Of a stretch of 64,000 bases of DNA, positions 17,751 through 26,844 are shown in pieces. Below the pieces are notes generated by a model that ran no database searches, was not told where the DNA came from, and saw only the letters and a program-made list of their open reading frames with translations. The stretch's first letter is position 1. Each line of letters begins with the position of its first letter. The DNA comes from CAYOHP01 sp964403795 [NCBI: uncultured bacterium] (GTDB lineage: Bacteria; Muiribacteriota; UBA6191; CAZXTJ01): assembly GCA_964403795.1 (NCBI GenBank), contig CAYOHP010000024.1, positions 1 to 64,000 on the forward strand. Direction: 5' to 3'. Both the position numbers and the translations under genes were made by a program.

Positions 17751-18260
17751 ATGGGACGCAAGCTGTTCGTGGGCAACCTGGCCTTCGGGGCCACCGCCGA
17801 GGATCTGCGCGAGAAGTTCAGTGCTCACGGCACTGTCACGGACGCGGTGGTGGTGATGGACCGGGAGACAGGGCGCTCTCGCGGCTTCGGGTTCGTCGAG
17901 ATGTCGACCGACGAGGAGGCCCAGGCGGCCACCGAGGGTCTCGACGGATCCGATCTGCACGGCCGGCCGCTGCGCGTGAACGAAGCGCGCGAGCGTGAGG
18001 GTGGCGGCGGCGGCGGCCGAGGTGGACCGCGGGGCGGCGGCGGCGGCTATGGCGGCGGCGGCGGGGGTCGCGGCGGCTATGGCGGCGGTGGTGGGGGACG
18101 CGGCGGCTACGGCGGCGGCGGCGGTGGTGGTGGCCGCGGCGGTGGCGGCGGCTACGGCGGCGGCGGTGGCGGCCGCGGCGGCGGTGGCGGCGGCTACGGC
18201 GGCGGTGGCGGCGGCGGAGGCGGCCGGGGAGGCGGCGGACCGCGGCGCTACGACGACTGA
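17751..18260 (+). CDS. Glycine-rich RNA-binding protein (RRM)
   Basis: A 169-residue protein with one RNA recognition motif (residues 1-80) and a glycine-rich tail. RNP2 is KLFVGNLAF and RNP1 is RGFGFVEM, both with the aromatic residues that stack on RNA. The tail (about 85-165) is almost entirely Gly with interspersed Arg and Tyr, as in plant and cyanobacterial glycine-rich cold-response proteins that act as RNA chaperones. The ATG follows AGAAGGGTGACG. About 240 bp upstream (17512-17750) are without a gene and could hold a leader. A strong hairpin ends the gene. Confidence 0.9.
   Translation: MGRKLFVGNLAFGATAEDLREKFSAHGTVTDAVVVMDRETGRSRGFGFVEMSTDEEAQAATEGLDGSDLHGRPLRVNEAREREGGGGGGRGGPRGGGGGYGGGGGGRGGYGGGGGGRGGYGGGGGGGGRGGGGGYGGGGGGRGGGGGGYGGGGGGGGGRGGGGPRRYDD
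18001..18240 (+). repeat. Glycine-codon low-complexity repeat
   Basis: Nearly perfect runs of GGC/GGT codons broken by TAC or CGC in a loose 24-36 bp period encode the tail of the RRM protein. Such tracts often change length, so copy number could vary between strains. Confidence 0.8.
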
Positions 18261-18290
18261 GTCGGTCGGGGGGAGGTCCCCCTGGTAGAT

Positions 18291-18328
18291 CCCCCGAGGT
18301 GAGCGCGAACGTGCGCCTGCCTCGGGGG
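18291..18328. terminator. Bidirectional terminator between the RRM gene and pyrD
   Basis: CCCCCGAGG (18291-18299) pairs perfectly with CCTCGGGGG (18320-18328), and an inner GCGC/GCGC pair closes the loop. TTCGTGCTTT follows on the plus strand. It lies between convergent genes and can serve both. Confidence 0.7.
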
Positions 18329-18375
18329 TTCGTGCTTTCCAGGGGGCGACCCTGAAGACCCCGGGGCAGGCGCTC

Positions 18376-19467
18376 CTACAGATCCAAGCCCCGGACGGCC
18401 TCAGGACAAGGCGCGCCGGCGGCGCGTAGCTCGTAGGCAAGCTCCCGGGCGATGGTGCTGGGGGCGCCGGGTCCCCGGTAGACCAGGGCGGTGTAGATCT
18501 GGGCCAGGTCGGCTCCGGCCCGGATCGCCCGGTAGACGTCCCTGCCCGTCGAGATCCCTCCGCAGGCGACCAGGGCGGGCCCTGGACCGAGATGGCGGCG
18601 CATCCGGGCGATGCGGGCCAGGGTCCGTTCCAGGAGCGGCGTTCCCGAGAGCCCGCCGCGACCGATGCCCTCCAGGGTGGCCGCCGGGGTCGAGAGACCG
18701 TCCCGCCGGGTGGTGGTGTTGCCGCAGATCAGTCCTTGGGCTCCGGCCTCGATGGCGGTGGTGGCCAGCGCCTCGGCCTCGGCCTCGCCGAGATCGGGGG
18801 AGAGCTTGAGGAGCATGGGGGGACCCGAGGGGCCGAGGCGGCGACCCAGCTCGGCGAGCACTTCCCGGAGGATCCCCCGGTCCTCGAGCAGCCGGCCGTC
18901 CCCGGTGTTGGGGCACGAGCCGTTCAGGGTCAGGTAGCTGACCCGGGGAGCCAGCTCCACCGCGGCCTCCACCAGCTCGGCCGCCAGCTCGCTGGCCGGC
19001 CGACCCTCGGCCGGGCCCGCCCGGGCCACGTTGGCGCCCACCGGGACTCCCGGATAGGCACGTCCCAGCCGGGTCGCCACCCTGGAGGCTCCCTCCGAGG
19101 GGAGCCCCAGCCGGTTCACCAGGGCCCCGTCGCGGGGCAGCCGGAACACCCGGGGAAGCGGGTTCCCCGACCAGGGTCGGGCCAGCACGCTCCCCACTTC
19201 GACGTGCCCGAAGCCGAGCGAGGCGAGCAGGGGGACCGCCCGGGCGTCCTTGTCGAAGCCGGCGGCCAGGCCCAGGGGGTTCGGGAACTCGAGTCCCATC
19301 GCCCTGGAATGGAGCACCGGGTCCCGGAACGCGTACCACCAGTCGACCAGCTTGCGGACCCAGCGCCGGGACGAGGCCAGCTCTGCGGCCGAGAGTGCGA
19401 GGTGGTGGGACCGCTCCGGATCGAGCCGGAAGAGCAGCGCTCTGAGCACCCGGTAGGGGAGTCCCAT
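18376..19467 (-). CDS. pyrD: Dihydroorotate dehydrogenase, class 2-like but with cysteine at the base position
   Basis: A 363-residue flavoprotein that would oxidise dihydroorotate to orotate in pyrimidine synthesis. The N-terminal ALLFRLDPERSHHLAL helix and the core GLAAGFDKDARAV, RVFRLPRDGALVNRLG and GLSGTPLLERTL are typical of the membrane-associated, quinone-using class 2. However the active-site segment reads LNGSCPNT: the position before Pro, which is Ser in class 2 enzymes, is Cys (codon at 18913-18915), as in class 1 enzymes. The FMN-binding NTTTRRDG and ACGGIS segments are present. The ATG at 19467 is favoured: TAGCAT on the minus strand (19479-19474) could be a -10 box placing the start of transcription at or next to it. 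It is divergent from the aminopeptidase gene. Confidence 0.85.
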   Translation of the reverse strand: MGLPYRVLRALLFRLDPERSHHLALSAAELASSRRWVRKLVDWWYAFRDPVLHSRAMGLEFPNPLGLAAGFDKDARAVPLLASLGFGHVEVGSVLARPWSGNPLPRVFRLPRDGALVNRLGLPSEGASRVATRLGRAYPGVPVGANVARAGPAEGRPASELAAELVEAAVELAPRVSYLTLNGSCPNTGDGRLLEDRGILREVLAELGRRLGPSGPPMLLKLSPDLGEAEAEALATTAIEAGAQGLICGNTTTRRDGLSTPAATLEGIGRGGLSGTPLLERTLARIARMRRHLGPGPALVACGGISTGRDVYRAIRAGADLAQIYTALVYRGPGAPSTIARELAYELRAAGAPCPEAVRGLDL

Positions 19468-19553
19468 GGTCCTCATGCTAGTGTGCCGCGCGGCGCGTCC
19501 GCACCCTCGGGGAACGGGTCGGAGGGCGCCGGCGGGGAGACGAGGAAGCGCGG

Positions 19554-21023
19554 ATGAACGCGGCGCGAGTCGAGTCGAAGACGGCGGTCCGGGCACCGGT
19601 CCTGGTGCTCCCGGTGATCGAGGGTTCGGCGGTCGAGCCAGGTTTCGAGGGCGTCCCTCCGGTCCTCTCCAAGCAGGTCCTCGAGGGAGCCGGCCTCTCG
19701 GTCGGGACCGATCTGAAGCTCCTGCCCGGTGCGGCCGCCGGTCGAGACCATGTGCTCCGCCTGCTGGTGAAGGCGGATCCCGAGGTGGTCCCGGCCGAGA
19801 GCTTCCGACGGGCCGGGGGACGCCTGCTGCGCGGCCTGGTGGGCCTGGAGGCGACCGAGGTCGAGCTGGTCCGCCCGGCCGGGGACTTCGACCTCGAGGC
19901 CTTCGCCGAGGGCTTCCTGCTGGCGGCCTACGAGTTCGTCGAATACCTCTCGGTCCCCCCGGTCGCGGACCGGGTGCGGCTGGCGATCCGGCCGGCGGGC
20001 GACGCGGCCGGCGACAAGCGGGCCCTCGCCCGGGCCGCCGAGACCGCCGCCTCGGTGGCGCTGGCCAAGGACCTGATCCATCGTCCTGCCAACGACCTCT
20101 ACCCCGAGAAGATGGCGGAGGCCGCCCTGGTCCTCGCCAAGCGCCACGGGATGAAGGCCAAGGTCGTCACCGGCCGGGCCCTGGAGCGCGAGTTCCCGGT
20201 CATCCACGCCGTGGGCAAGGGTTCGGAGCGGCCTCCCTGCCTGATCCGCCTCGACTACGCCCCGTCGGGGAAGAAGAAGGTCCCCCATCTCGCCCTCTGC
20301 GGCAAGGGCATCACCTACGACTCGGGCGGCTACGACATCAAGGAACTCGACTACATGTTCCTGATGAAGAAGGACATGGCCGGAGCGGCCGCGGTGCTCG
20401 GGGCCCTCGACCTGGTGGCCCGTCGCGAACTCCCGGTGCGGGTGACCGCTCTCCTCGCCTGCGCCGAGAACATGGTGAGCGGCGGAGCCTACCGGCCCGG
20501 TGACATCCTGCGCAGCCGATCCGGCAAGACCATCGAGGTGAAGAGCACCGACGCCGAGGGCCGGCTCGTGCTGTGCGACACCCTGGCCTACGCGGCCGAG
20601 CTGGCCCCGGACGGCATCGTCGATCTCGCCACCCTGACGGGCCTGGTGAAGAAGTACGTCTCCGACGTCCTCTCTCCGGCCGTGGGCTTGAACGGCGACC
20701 TGGTCGACCGGGTGGTCGAGGCCGGCCGGGCCACCGGCGAGCGGGTCTACCGGGACCATCTCCTCCGGGAGTTCCGGGACGCCACCAAGGGCACCATCTC
20801 CGACCTGCGCAACTGGGGCGAGGTCAACGGCTCCTCGGCCGGGACCCTGGTGGCCTCCGGGTTCCTCGGCCAGTTCGTCGGCCAGGTGCCCTGGGCCCAC
20901 GTCGACATGTCGAACACCTCGTGGACCGACCGGGCCCGCGACTACCTCTCGAACGGGGCCACGGCCTTCGGGGTGAGGCTCCTGGCCCGGCTGGTCGAGG
21001 ACTGGGACCGGCCCCGAGCCTGA
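19554..21023 (+). CDS. pepA: Leucyl aminopeptidase, M17 family
   Basis: A 489-residue cytosolic aminopeptidase that removes N-terminal residues with two metal ions. The N-terminal 150 residues form the usual non-catalytic domain. Metal-binding motifs are complete: GKGITYDSGGYDIK (about residue 250), KKDMAGAAAV, and STDAEGRLVLCDTLAYA (about 331), where family NTDAEGRL reads STDAEGRL. The length fits the family. The gene starts 86 bp from pyrD on the other strand, and a TAGTGT box at 19478-19483 could act as a -10 for it. Confidence 0.9.
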   Translation: MNAARVESKTAVRAPVLVLPVIEGSAVEPGFEGVPPVLSKQVLEGAGLSVGTDLKLLPGAAAGRDHVLRLLVKADPEVVPAESFRRAGGRLLRGLVGLEATEVELVRPAGDFDLEAFAEGFLLAAYEFVEYLSVPPVADRVRLAIRPAGDAAGDKRALARAAETAASVALAKDLIHRPANDLYPEKMAEAALVLAKRHGMKAKVVTGRALEREFPVIHAVGKGSERPPCLIRLDYAPSGKKKVPHLALCGKGITYDSGGYDIKELDYMFLMKKDMAGAAAVLGALDLVARRELPVRVTALLACAENMVSGGAYRPGDILRSRSGKTIEVKSTDAEGRLVLCDTLAYAAELAPDGIVDLATLTGLVKKYVSDVLSPAVGLNGDLVDRVVEAGRATGERVYRDHLLREFRDATKGTISDLRNWGEVNGSSAGTLVASGFLGQFVGQVPWAHVDMSNTSWTDRARDYLSNGATAFGVRLLARLVEDWDRPRA

Positions 21024-21063
21024 GCGCACCGCGGCGGCCCGCGATGGCCCGCGGGGCCGGGGG

Positions 21064-22656
21064 GTGAGGGTGTCCAGGGAACCGGGACTGGTCGAGTCGC
21101 TGGTCGACATCGACCGTGCCCGCGAGGCTCGCGACGAGTCCGAGCTCCGTCGCGACGAGCACGTCCTCATCGAGGCCAACCTGATCCTCTCGGTGGCCTC
21201 GGTGGTGGCGTTCGTGGCGCTCGCCATGTGGGCCGGCGACGGCATGGCCGACCGGGCCGACGCCGTGGCCGCCTGGGTGATCGAGCACCTGAGTTGGTTC
21301 TTCATCCTGCTCGGGGCCGGCAGCCTGGCCTTCCTGCTCTACCTGGCGGGCTCCCGCTTCGGGAACGTGGTGCTGGGCGAGCCGGGGGAGACCCCCCGGT
21401 TCGACGACCTCTCCTGGTACAGCATGATGTTCTCGGCCGGGATGGGGGCGGGGATCCTCTACCACGGGGTCGCCGAGCCGCTGTCCCACTTCGTCCACCC
21501 GCCGGTCGGCGAGCCGCGCACGTTGGCCGCGGCCCGCAGTGCGCTCTCCTTCACCAACTTCCACTGGGGTCTGAACGCCTGGGCGCTCTACGTGCTCTGC
21601 GCCGTGGGGATGGCCTACTTCGGCTACCGCAAGCGGAAGAAGTACCTGATCTCGTCCGCCATCCTCGACGTGGTCCCCGGGGTGGGGGCCCGGCGGGTCG
21701 CCAAGGTGGCGGTCGACCTGGTGGCGACGGTGGCGGTGGTCTTCGGGGTCGCTGCCTCGCTCACCACCGGGACCCTCCAGATCGCGGCCGGAGCCGACTG
21801 GGTCTGGGGAGTGCCCGATACCGCCACCACCCGGTTCCTGGTGCTGGCGGTGGTCACCGGTCTCTACACCTGGTCGGCGGTCTCCGGCCTGGAACGCGGC
21901 ATGCGCTGGCTCTCGAACCTGAACGTGCTCATGGCGGTGGCGTTCCTGCTCTTCGTGCTGGGGAACGGACCGACGCTCTTCCTGCTCAAGGTCTTCGTCG
22001 ACTCGATCGGCCAGTACCTCGCCGACCTGCCGCGGCTCAGCTTCCAGATCGCCCCCTGGACCCCCGAGTACGAGGTCTGGATGGGCAAGTGGACGCTGCT
22101 CCTCTTCACCTGGTGGATCACCTGGACCCCCTTCGTGGGCCTCTTCATCGCCAGGATCTCCCGGGGACGCACCATCCGCGAGCTGGTGGTGGTGGGGCTC
22201 CTGGCCCCGACCCTCTTCAGCATGTTCTGGTTCGCGGTGATGGGCGGGACCGCGCTCCACCTCGAACTCTACGGAGGCGGCGGCCTGGCCGCGGTCCTGG
22301 AGCGGGACATCAGCGCCACGCTGTTCGCGCTGCTGGCGCGCCTGCCGGCCCCGGCGGTCTCGGGAACGCTGGTCCTGTTCCTGCTGGTGACCTTCCTGGT
22401 CACCTCGGCCGACTCCGCCTGCCTGGTGGTGGCCATGATGACGACGGAGGGCGACCTCGAGCCGAAGACCTCCACCAAGCTCCTCTGGGCCCTGCTGCTG
22501 GCGGCGGTCAGTGCCCTGCTGCTCGCCGGGGGAGGGCGACGGGCAGTGGCGGCCGCGGCCCTGACCTCGGCGCTCCCGTTCGCGATCGTCCTGATCCTGA
22601 TCGCGGTCTCGACCCAGGCCCGGCTGGCGGTGGAGGTCCGTCAGGATCGGATCTGA
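21064..22656 (+). CDS. BCCT-family transporter (betaine/carnitine/choline type)
   Basis: A 530-residue secondary transporter with about 12 transmembrane segments that likely takes up a trimethylammonium osmoprotectant with sodium or protons. Family signatures are plain: the glycine-rich FSAGMGAGILYHGVAEPL (after TM3), FTWWITWTPFVGLFIARISR with the tryptophans of the substrate-binding aromatic box, RGRTIREL, and LVTSADSACLVV near the C-terminus. It begins with a GTG preceded by GGGGCCGGGGG. Substrate and coupling ion are not decided by the sequence alone. The N-terminal 45 residues are charged and cytoplasmic. Confidence 0.9.
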   Translation: MRVSREPGLVESLVDIDRAREARDESELRRDEHVLIEANLILSVASVVAFVALAMWAGDGMADRADAVAAWVIEHLSWFFILLGAGSLAFLLYLAGSRFGNVVLGEPGETPRFDDLSWYSMMFSAGMGAGILYHGVAEPLSHFVHPPVGEPRTLAAARSALSFTNFHWGLNAWALYVLCAVGMAYFGYRKRKKYLISSAILDVVPGVGARRVAKVAVDLVATVAVVFGVAASLTTGTLQIAAGADWVWGVPDTATTRFLVLAVVTGLYTWSAVSGLERGMRWLSNLNVLMAVAFLLFVLGNGPTLFLLKVFVDSIGQYLADLPRLSFQIAPWTPEYEVWMGKWTLLLFTWWITWTPFVGLFIARISRGRTIRELVVVGLLAPTLFSMFWFAVMGGTALHLELYGGGGLAAVLERDISATLFALLARLPAPAVSGTLVLFLLVTFLVTSADSACLVVAMMTTEGDLEPKTSTKLLWALLLAAVSALLLAGGGRRAVAAAALTSALPFAIVLILIAVSTQARLAVEVRQDRI

Positions 22657-22762
22657 ACCCAGGGGCGCGGCCCAAGGTGCGAAATGGTCCACGCAACCTC
22701 TTGGCTGGAACGGTCCAGTGAACGTCCCGGGGACCTGCGGGCAGGGATGGTGGGTCCGAGGC

Positions 22763-23370
22763 CTACTCGTCGGCGATCTTCTGGGACTCGAGCAGCTCGC
22801 GCTCTCGACGGAGCTCCTCGACCAGCTCCTGCTCGGTTGGCAGATGGAGTTGGTAGCGCGTGGTGAAGATCTGCCGAGCGCTGTCGGAGAGGGCGTAGCG
22901 AGCCGCGGCCTCGTTTCGACCAGGTCGATGTAGAAGTGGTCGCCCTCGATGGTGATCCGCTTCTGGCGGGCGACGAAGTAGAGGTCCCGGCCGAGCTCCA
23001 GGAGAAAGCGCTGGAGGTGGGTGATGAGGGCGTCCTCCAGGTCGCTCTCGAGCCAGTGCGAGGATTCCGGGAGCCCGGTGAACTCGAGGACGTAGGGATC
23101 CTTGACCAGGTCGGAGGGCTGATAGACCTCATGTCCTTCCCGGGCCAGGGCCAACACCCCGTCCTGATCTCGGGAGCGAGCGATGCGCTCGAAGAGGAAC
23201 GAGCCGATCTGCCGCTCGAGCTCGCGCGCGGTCCAGCGGGCCTTGGTGCATTCGGCTTCGTAGAAGGAGCGAGCTTCGGGACGGTGAACCTTCATGAGGG
23301 TGCGGTAGTGGGTCCAGGAAAGCTCAGGACGGAGTCCCGCGGGGATCGCCAGGGAGGATTCGCGACTCAC
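22763..23370 (-). pseudogene. Remnant of a YhcG/DUF1016-type PD-(D/E)XK nuclease
   Basis: The 5' part translates as a clear YhcG segment: LSWTHYRTLMKVHRPEARSF, RELERQIGSFLFERI, DLVKDPYVLEFTGLPESSHW and RQKRITIEGDHFYIDLV. Right after this (near 22917) the frame changes, and the C-terminal family segment (RYALSDSARQIF, TRYQLHLPTEQELVEELRRE) follows in another frame to a TAG at 22763. About 75 residues that normally lie between them, containing the second half of the nuclease core with the acidic/LK motif, are missing. The family's N-terminal DUF1016_N domain is also absent; the only start is a GTG at 23370. The gene is therefore broken in three ways and cannot make an active nuclease. Confidence 0.85.
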
Positions 23371-23614
23371 TGCGTCGCGATTCTCGGCTGTGGATCCCTG
23401 GTAGGTGAGGGGCGGCGGTGGCCTGGTCGACCTCAGGTGAGGGTACCGGTCCAGGGCTTGGATCCATGTCGAGGCCTTGGGGACACCTCGCCGGGTGCAG
23501 CGCCACCTTCTCCATGGGGTCCGAGAACCCGCGGCTCGGGGAAGGCGGCCTCGCCGCGGCCGACCGGCTCACCGGCGCTTCTGGGCCTCCCTTCCCCGGG
23601 ATAGGGTTCGGGGA

Positions 23615-25069
23615 CTACATCCCGAGTAGGCCCGAGGGATCCGGGTCCGCTGGCGGTGGTTCGCGACCATTACGCCGGAGGGTTTCCAGGACGCCCCTCC
23701 ACGGCAGGGCGAGGAGCGCCTGGATCCTGGACCCCATCCGGGGAAGGCCGGGCCACCAGCTGGCGCCGCGGCAGGCGATCGCCTCCAGGAGGCCGTGCGT
23801 CCCTAGCCGAGGCGGGACCGGTACGGGTCCCGGGGTGCGCCGATAGGCCCGCGAGAGGGGCAGTCGGTCCGGATCCACTCCTCCCGGGAGCCGTCCCGAG
23901 AGCAGGGTCTCCAGGACATCCTCGGGCACCCGTGCGAAGCTGGACCTCTCGAGGATGCCGGCCAGGTCGGAGCGCGTTCCGGGGTTCGACTGGAGATAAG
24001 CCCGGAGGAGATCCGGCAGGGTACGCGGCGAGCGATCCTGGGTCGCCTGGAAGGCGGTCATGACCGCCTCCCGTCCGGGAGCGAGGCGGGCCATCGAGAG
24101 CAGCACCGCGGCGATGGTGTCCTCGTTGGCGAGGAGGAAGTGCTCGGGGCGAGCGTCCCGGGGGTCGATCCACTCGTAGACGCCCGCCGACTCCGTCTCG
24201 ATCCGGAGGGAGATGGGGGCAGCGTAGGGCCCGTCGGGGTTCGCTCCCTCCGCGGCAGGTGGCGCCAGCATCCCGTGGGCGACGAAGTCCGCCCATCCCT
24301 CCATCATGGCGGCGGCGGGAGTCAGGACTTCGTCGAGGTAGTGCATCCCATCCGGGCCGTAGGCGTCGCTGGTACTCGAGGAGCGGTCAACGGTGTGGCC
24401 CATCTCGTGGAGGAGGGTCCATGGGATGTGCCCGGCGAGCGCCAGGCCGTCCTCGCCGATCCAGACCGCCCCGGAACGCTGCCAGACCAGGTTCTCCGGC
24501 GAGTGGTCGGGATGATGGAACCGGATCCCGTTGCGGGCCGATGGCCAGACCCCGGGATCGGTCCCCGCCAGGGGATCCTCCGGATCGGCGAACCAGTCCG
24601 GGTACCCGCCGCCGTAGTGGCCGGAGGAGAAGGCGGTCGAGTACTCGGCGACCAGGTTCACGATCACGAAGTGGCTGTCCTCCGGAGCGAGGTCGAGGAC
24701 GGGTTGGCAGCGCTCCCGGAAGTCCCGGTCCGCCAGGACCTCGAGCGCTCGCCAGAGCGTCCCCCGCTGGTAGTGTTCGGGGGCAGCGAAGACCTCTCCG
24801 AAGGCCCGATGGCCCATGTCCAGGAGCTCCTGACCCTGGGTGTGCCCGGGGTTCGCCACCACTCGGCTGTGGCCGCGATGCAAGAGGGTCACCGCCAGGC
24901 CGACCGAGGTACCGGCCGGACGCGGGCGCCCCAGGGGTCGCTCGGAGTCGGGAGGCTCGGCCTGGGCGGACGAGGCCATTCGGAGCATGAGAACCAGGAA
25001 CACCATGACTGGGGAGACGGCGCGGCGATGTGGCCGGTCCGGGAACGCAGGGGTTTCGTCGGGCAGCAA
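23615..25069 (-). CDS. Secreted gluzincin-type metalloprotease
   Basis: A 484-residue protein with a signal peptide (VMVFLVLMLRMASSAQA). The zinc site is clear: LLHEMGHTV provides the two His and catalytic Glu, and MMEGWADFVAHG, about 38 residues later, provides the third ligand Glu, as in gluzincins. The family is not one I can name further. The C-terminal 100 residues are Pro/Arg-rich and probably less ordered. It starts with TTG at 25069, preceded by GAGAGAGGTG at a suitable distance. It is a plausible exoenzyme for nutrient scavenging or for attacking other cells. Confidence 0.75.
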   Translation of the reverse strand: MLPDETPAFPDRPHRRAVSPVMVFLVLMLRMASSAQAEPPDSERPLGRPRPAGTSVGLAVTLLHRGHSRVVANPGHTQGQELLDMGHRAFGEVFAAPEHYQRGTLWRALEVLADRDFRERCQPVLDLAPEDSHFVIVNLVAEYSTAFSSGHYGGGYPDWFADPEDPLAGTDPGVWPSARNGIRFHHPDHSPENLVWQRSGAVWIGEDGLALAGHIPWTLLHEMGHTVDRSSSTSDAYGPDGMHYLDEVLTPAAAMMEGWADFVAHGMLAPPAAEGANPDGPYAAPISLRIETESAGVYEWIDPRDARPEHFLLANEDTIAAVLLSMARLAPGREAVMTAFQATQDRSPRTLPDLLRAYLQSNPGTRSDLAGILERSSFARVPEDVLETLLSGRLPGGVDPDRLPLSRAYRRTPGPVPVPPRLGTHGLLEAIACRGASWWPGLPRMGSRIQALLALPWRGVLETLRRNGREPPPADPDPSGLLGM

Positions 25070-25460
25070 GGGTCACCTCTCTCGGCCTGGCGTTCGCAAG
25101 ACCGGTGCCGCGCCCGTAGGAGGGGCGGCACGGGCTCGGAGCGTGCTCGGACACCGATCGAGTCGTCCGGAATTCCGGACGGAGCTGGCGAGCAGGCTTC
25201 CCTCCAAGCCCTCGCGGGTGCGGTGCGCCCGCGCCCGGGCCCGCCGCCGGGAACCTATCCCGGGGAACCTGGTCTGGCTGCGCCCGGTGCCGGGCCGCGC
25301 ACCCGGACCTCGAGCGGACGTCCGGTCCCGGGCACGCGACAGCCGGCCTCCAGCCCGTACCCCTGCAGGGTCTCCCTGGCCAGGACGGCCAGGGCCAGGC
25401 AGGCGACCGCGACCGGGCGGACCCGGGTCCGGGCTCCCCGTTCACCGGGCGGAGACGTCG

Positions 25461-25477
25461 GGCCTCCGCCGGAGGCC
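25461..25477. repeat. Perfect short inverted repeat
   Basis: GGCCTCC and GGAGGCC around a GCC loop make a perfect 7-bp hairpin in the gap between the metalloprotease and the frameshifted exported protein. It has no T-tract. Confidence 0.4.
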
Positions 25478-25503
25478 CTCGACCTCCTTCGGCAGCCCGC
25501 CCC

Positions 25504-25522
25504 GAGGGGACGAGGCCCCCTC
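25504..25522 (-). terminator. Hairpin after the frameshifted exported-protein gene
   Basis: GAGGGG and CCCCTC form a 6-bp stem with a 7-base loop, 1 bp from the gene's TGA on the minus strand. No T-tract; weak terminator candidate. Confidence 0.35.
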
Positions 25523-25523
25523 G

Positions 25524-26844
25524 TCAGTTACCGGCCCTCGCCGCCCGCTTGCTCTCCGCCTGGGCGATCCTCGAGAGGGTCATCTCGGCCTCGCTCAGCA
25601 CGGAGTTGGTCCCATTGCCGGCCGCCTTGATGGTCTCCTGGAGCGCGGCCTTGAACTTCGAGAGGTCGCCCCGAGGTGCCAGCGCCAGCTCGAGATCCGC
25701 GATCAAGCGATGGAGGTGGGCGACCGCCGGGACCTCGGTCGTCGTCATGCCGAGCCCCGTGACCTCGGCCACCACCCCGGGGGACGGGGCCGGCGAGGAG
25801 CGTCTTGGCGAGGGCCAGGGCACCCGCGGGGTCTCCCGCGAGCTGGAGCTTGCGGACCTCCCAGATCCGATCGAGGGAGTCCCATCCGGCCAGCCGCGGC
25901 TTCCAGCGGCTCCGGATCCCGCTCCAGTTCTCGGCGGCCTGCATCAGGTCTCCTCCCTGGTCCTTCCTGCCCTCGGTGAGGCCGACCAGCTGTGCCACGA
26001 CGCGGCGAAGCTGCGGGTCCTGGATCGCCACGGTCTGGAGCGTGAGCAGGGCCTCGTGGAGGGCCTTGGCCTGGTCGAATCCCACGAGGGTGCGGGCGGC
26101 GACCATCTGCTGCATCGCCTTGTCCAGGCGCTCGCGGTAGTAGGGCGAAGAGAGGAGCCTCGTCAGCTGGGCGGGTGCAAGGCTGGCGCTCCAGGATTGC
26201 GTCGCCGGGAGCTCGCACCAGAGCAGGGATCCCTGCGGCTCGAAGAGGAGGACGGCCACGTTCGGGCTCGGCGCCACCTGGTAGTCCCGGAGGAACGCCA
26301 GGGCCGCGTCCCGCTCGACTGCAGGCATCCGGCTCAGCCCGGCCAGGGAGGCCACCATGAGGTGATAGCGACCCGAGGCCGCCTTGGAGAGCTCACCGGA
26401 AGCCAGGGCCGACTCGACTACCGCCTGCTGCGGTCCCCCGAAGGCCAGGATGAGCCCCAGCCCTAGGCCCGCCTTGCGGGCCGCCTCGCGGGCCGCCGAC
26501 GCGCCGCCGAGGCCACGCTCCATCGAGGTGCCGGGAGAGGCTCCCTTGCCCGATGCCGCGGGAGCCGGTGCCTTCTCCTTGTCGGTGCGCGGGAACTCCC
26601 AGCGACCGACCTCCCGGCCATCCTCCCTCTTGATCTTGATCCGGTGGGTGGGAGTCTCTTCCCACACCACCTCGCTCCCTGCCTGGACCGCGCCAGGGAG
26701 GGACAGCAGGAGAGCGAACACCAGAAGGCGAGTGCCATCGGTCCCGGGGATCCCCCTCTTGCCGGCTACGATCCCGCCGACGAGGGATACGGTACTCCGG
26801 ATCCGCCCTCTGGAGGGGCTGGGGCCAAGCCCCAGGAGGAGCAT
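25524..26844 (-). CDS. Exported protein of unknown function, frameshifted near its 3' end
   Basis: The reading frame from the signal segment (TRLLVFALLLSLPGAVQAGS) runs through a soluble helical protein up to LALAKTLLAG near 25790, then turns into Gly/Arg-rich nonsense. The adjacent frame continues with normal sequence (VVAEVTGLGMTTTEVPAVAH ... SKFKAALQETIKAAGNG) to a TGA at 25524. The switch lies in a CCCCCGGGG run (about 25780-25790), so a one-base indel is the likely cause, either in the genome or in the assembly. The start is also uncertain: the frame's ATG is at 26844, far from the signal peptide, and an ATG close to the signal peptide is in another frame. I recognise no family. It overlaps the tiny plus-strand ORF at 26843. 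Confidence 0.6.

Larger units (their letters stand above)
25255..25523 (-). other. Gene-free gap with possible decayed membrane-protein remnant
   Basis: The 454 bp between 25070 and 25523 hold no complete gene. On the minus strand, two frames show coding-like third-position GC: one reads LPKEVEGLRRRPDVSAR and stops; the next frame then gives a hydrophobic stretch (VAVACLALAVLARETLQGYG) and stops at 25255. They look like a frameshifted remnant, with no start codon in frame. Two hairpins lie here (25461-25477 and 25504-25522). Confidence 0.3.

Noticed and set aside
18001-18240. Dense GC repeats that could look like a CRISPR array
   Set aside because: The units are glycine codons in frame with the RRM protein, with no regular spacer or repeat lengths.
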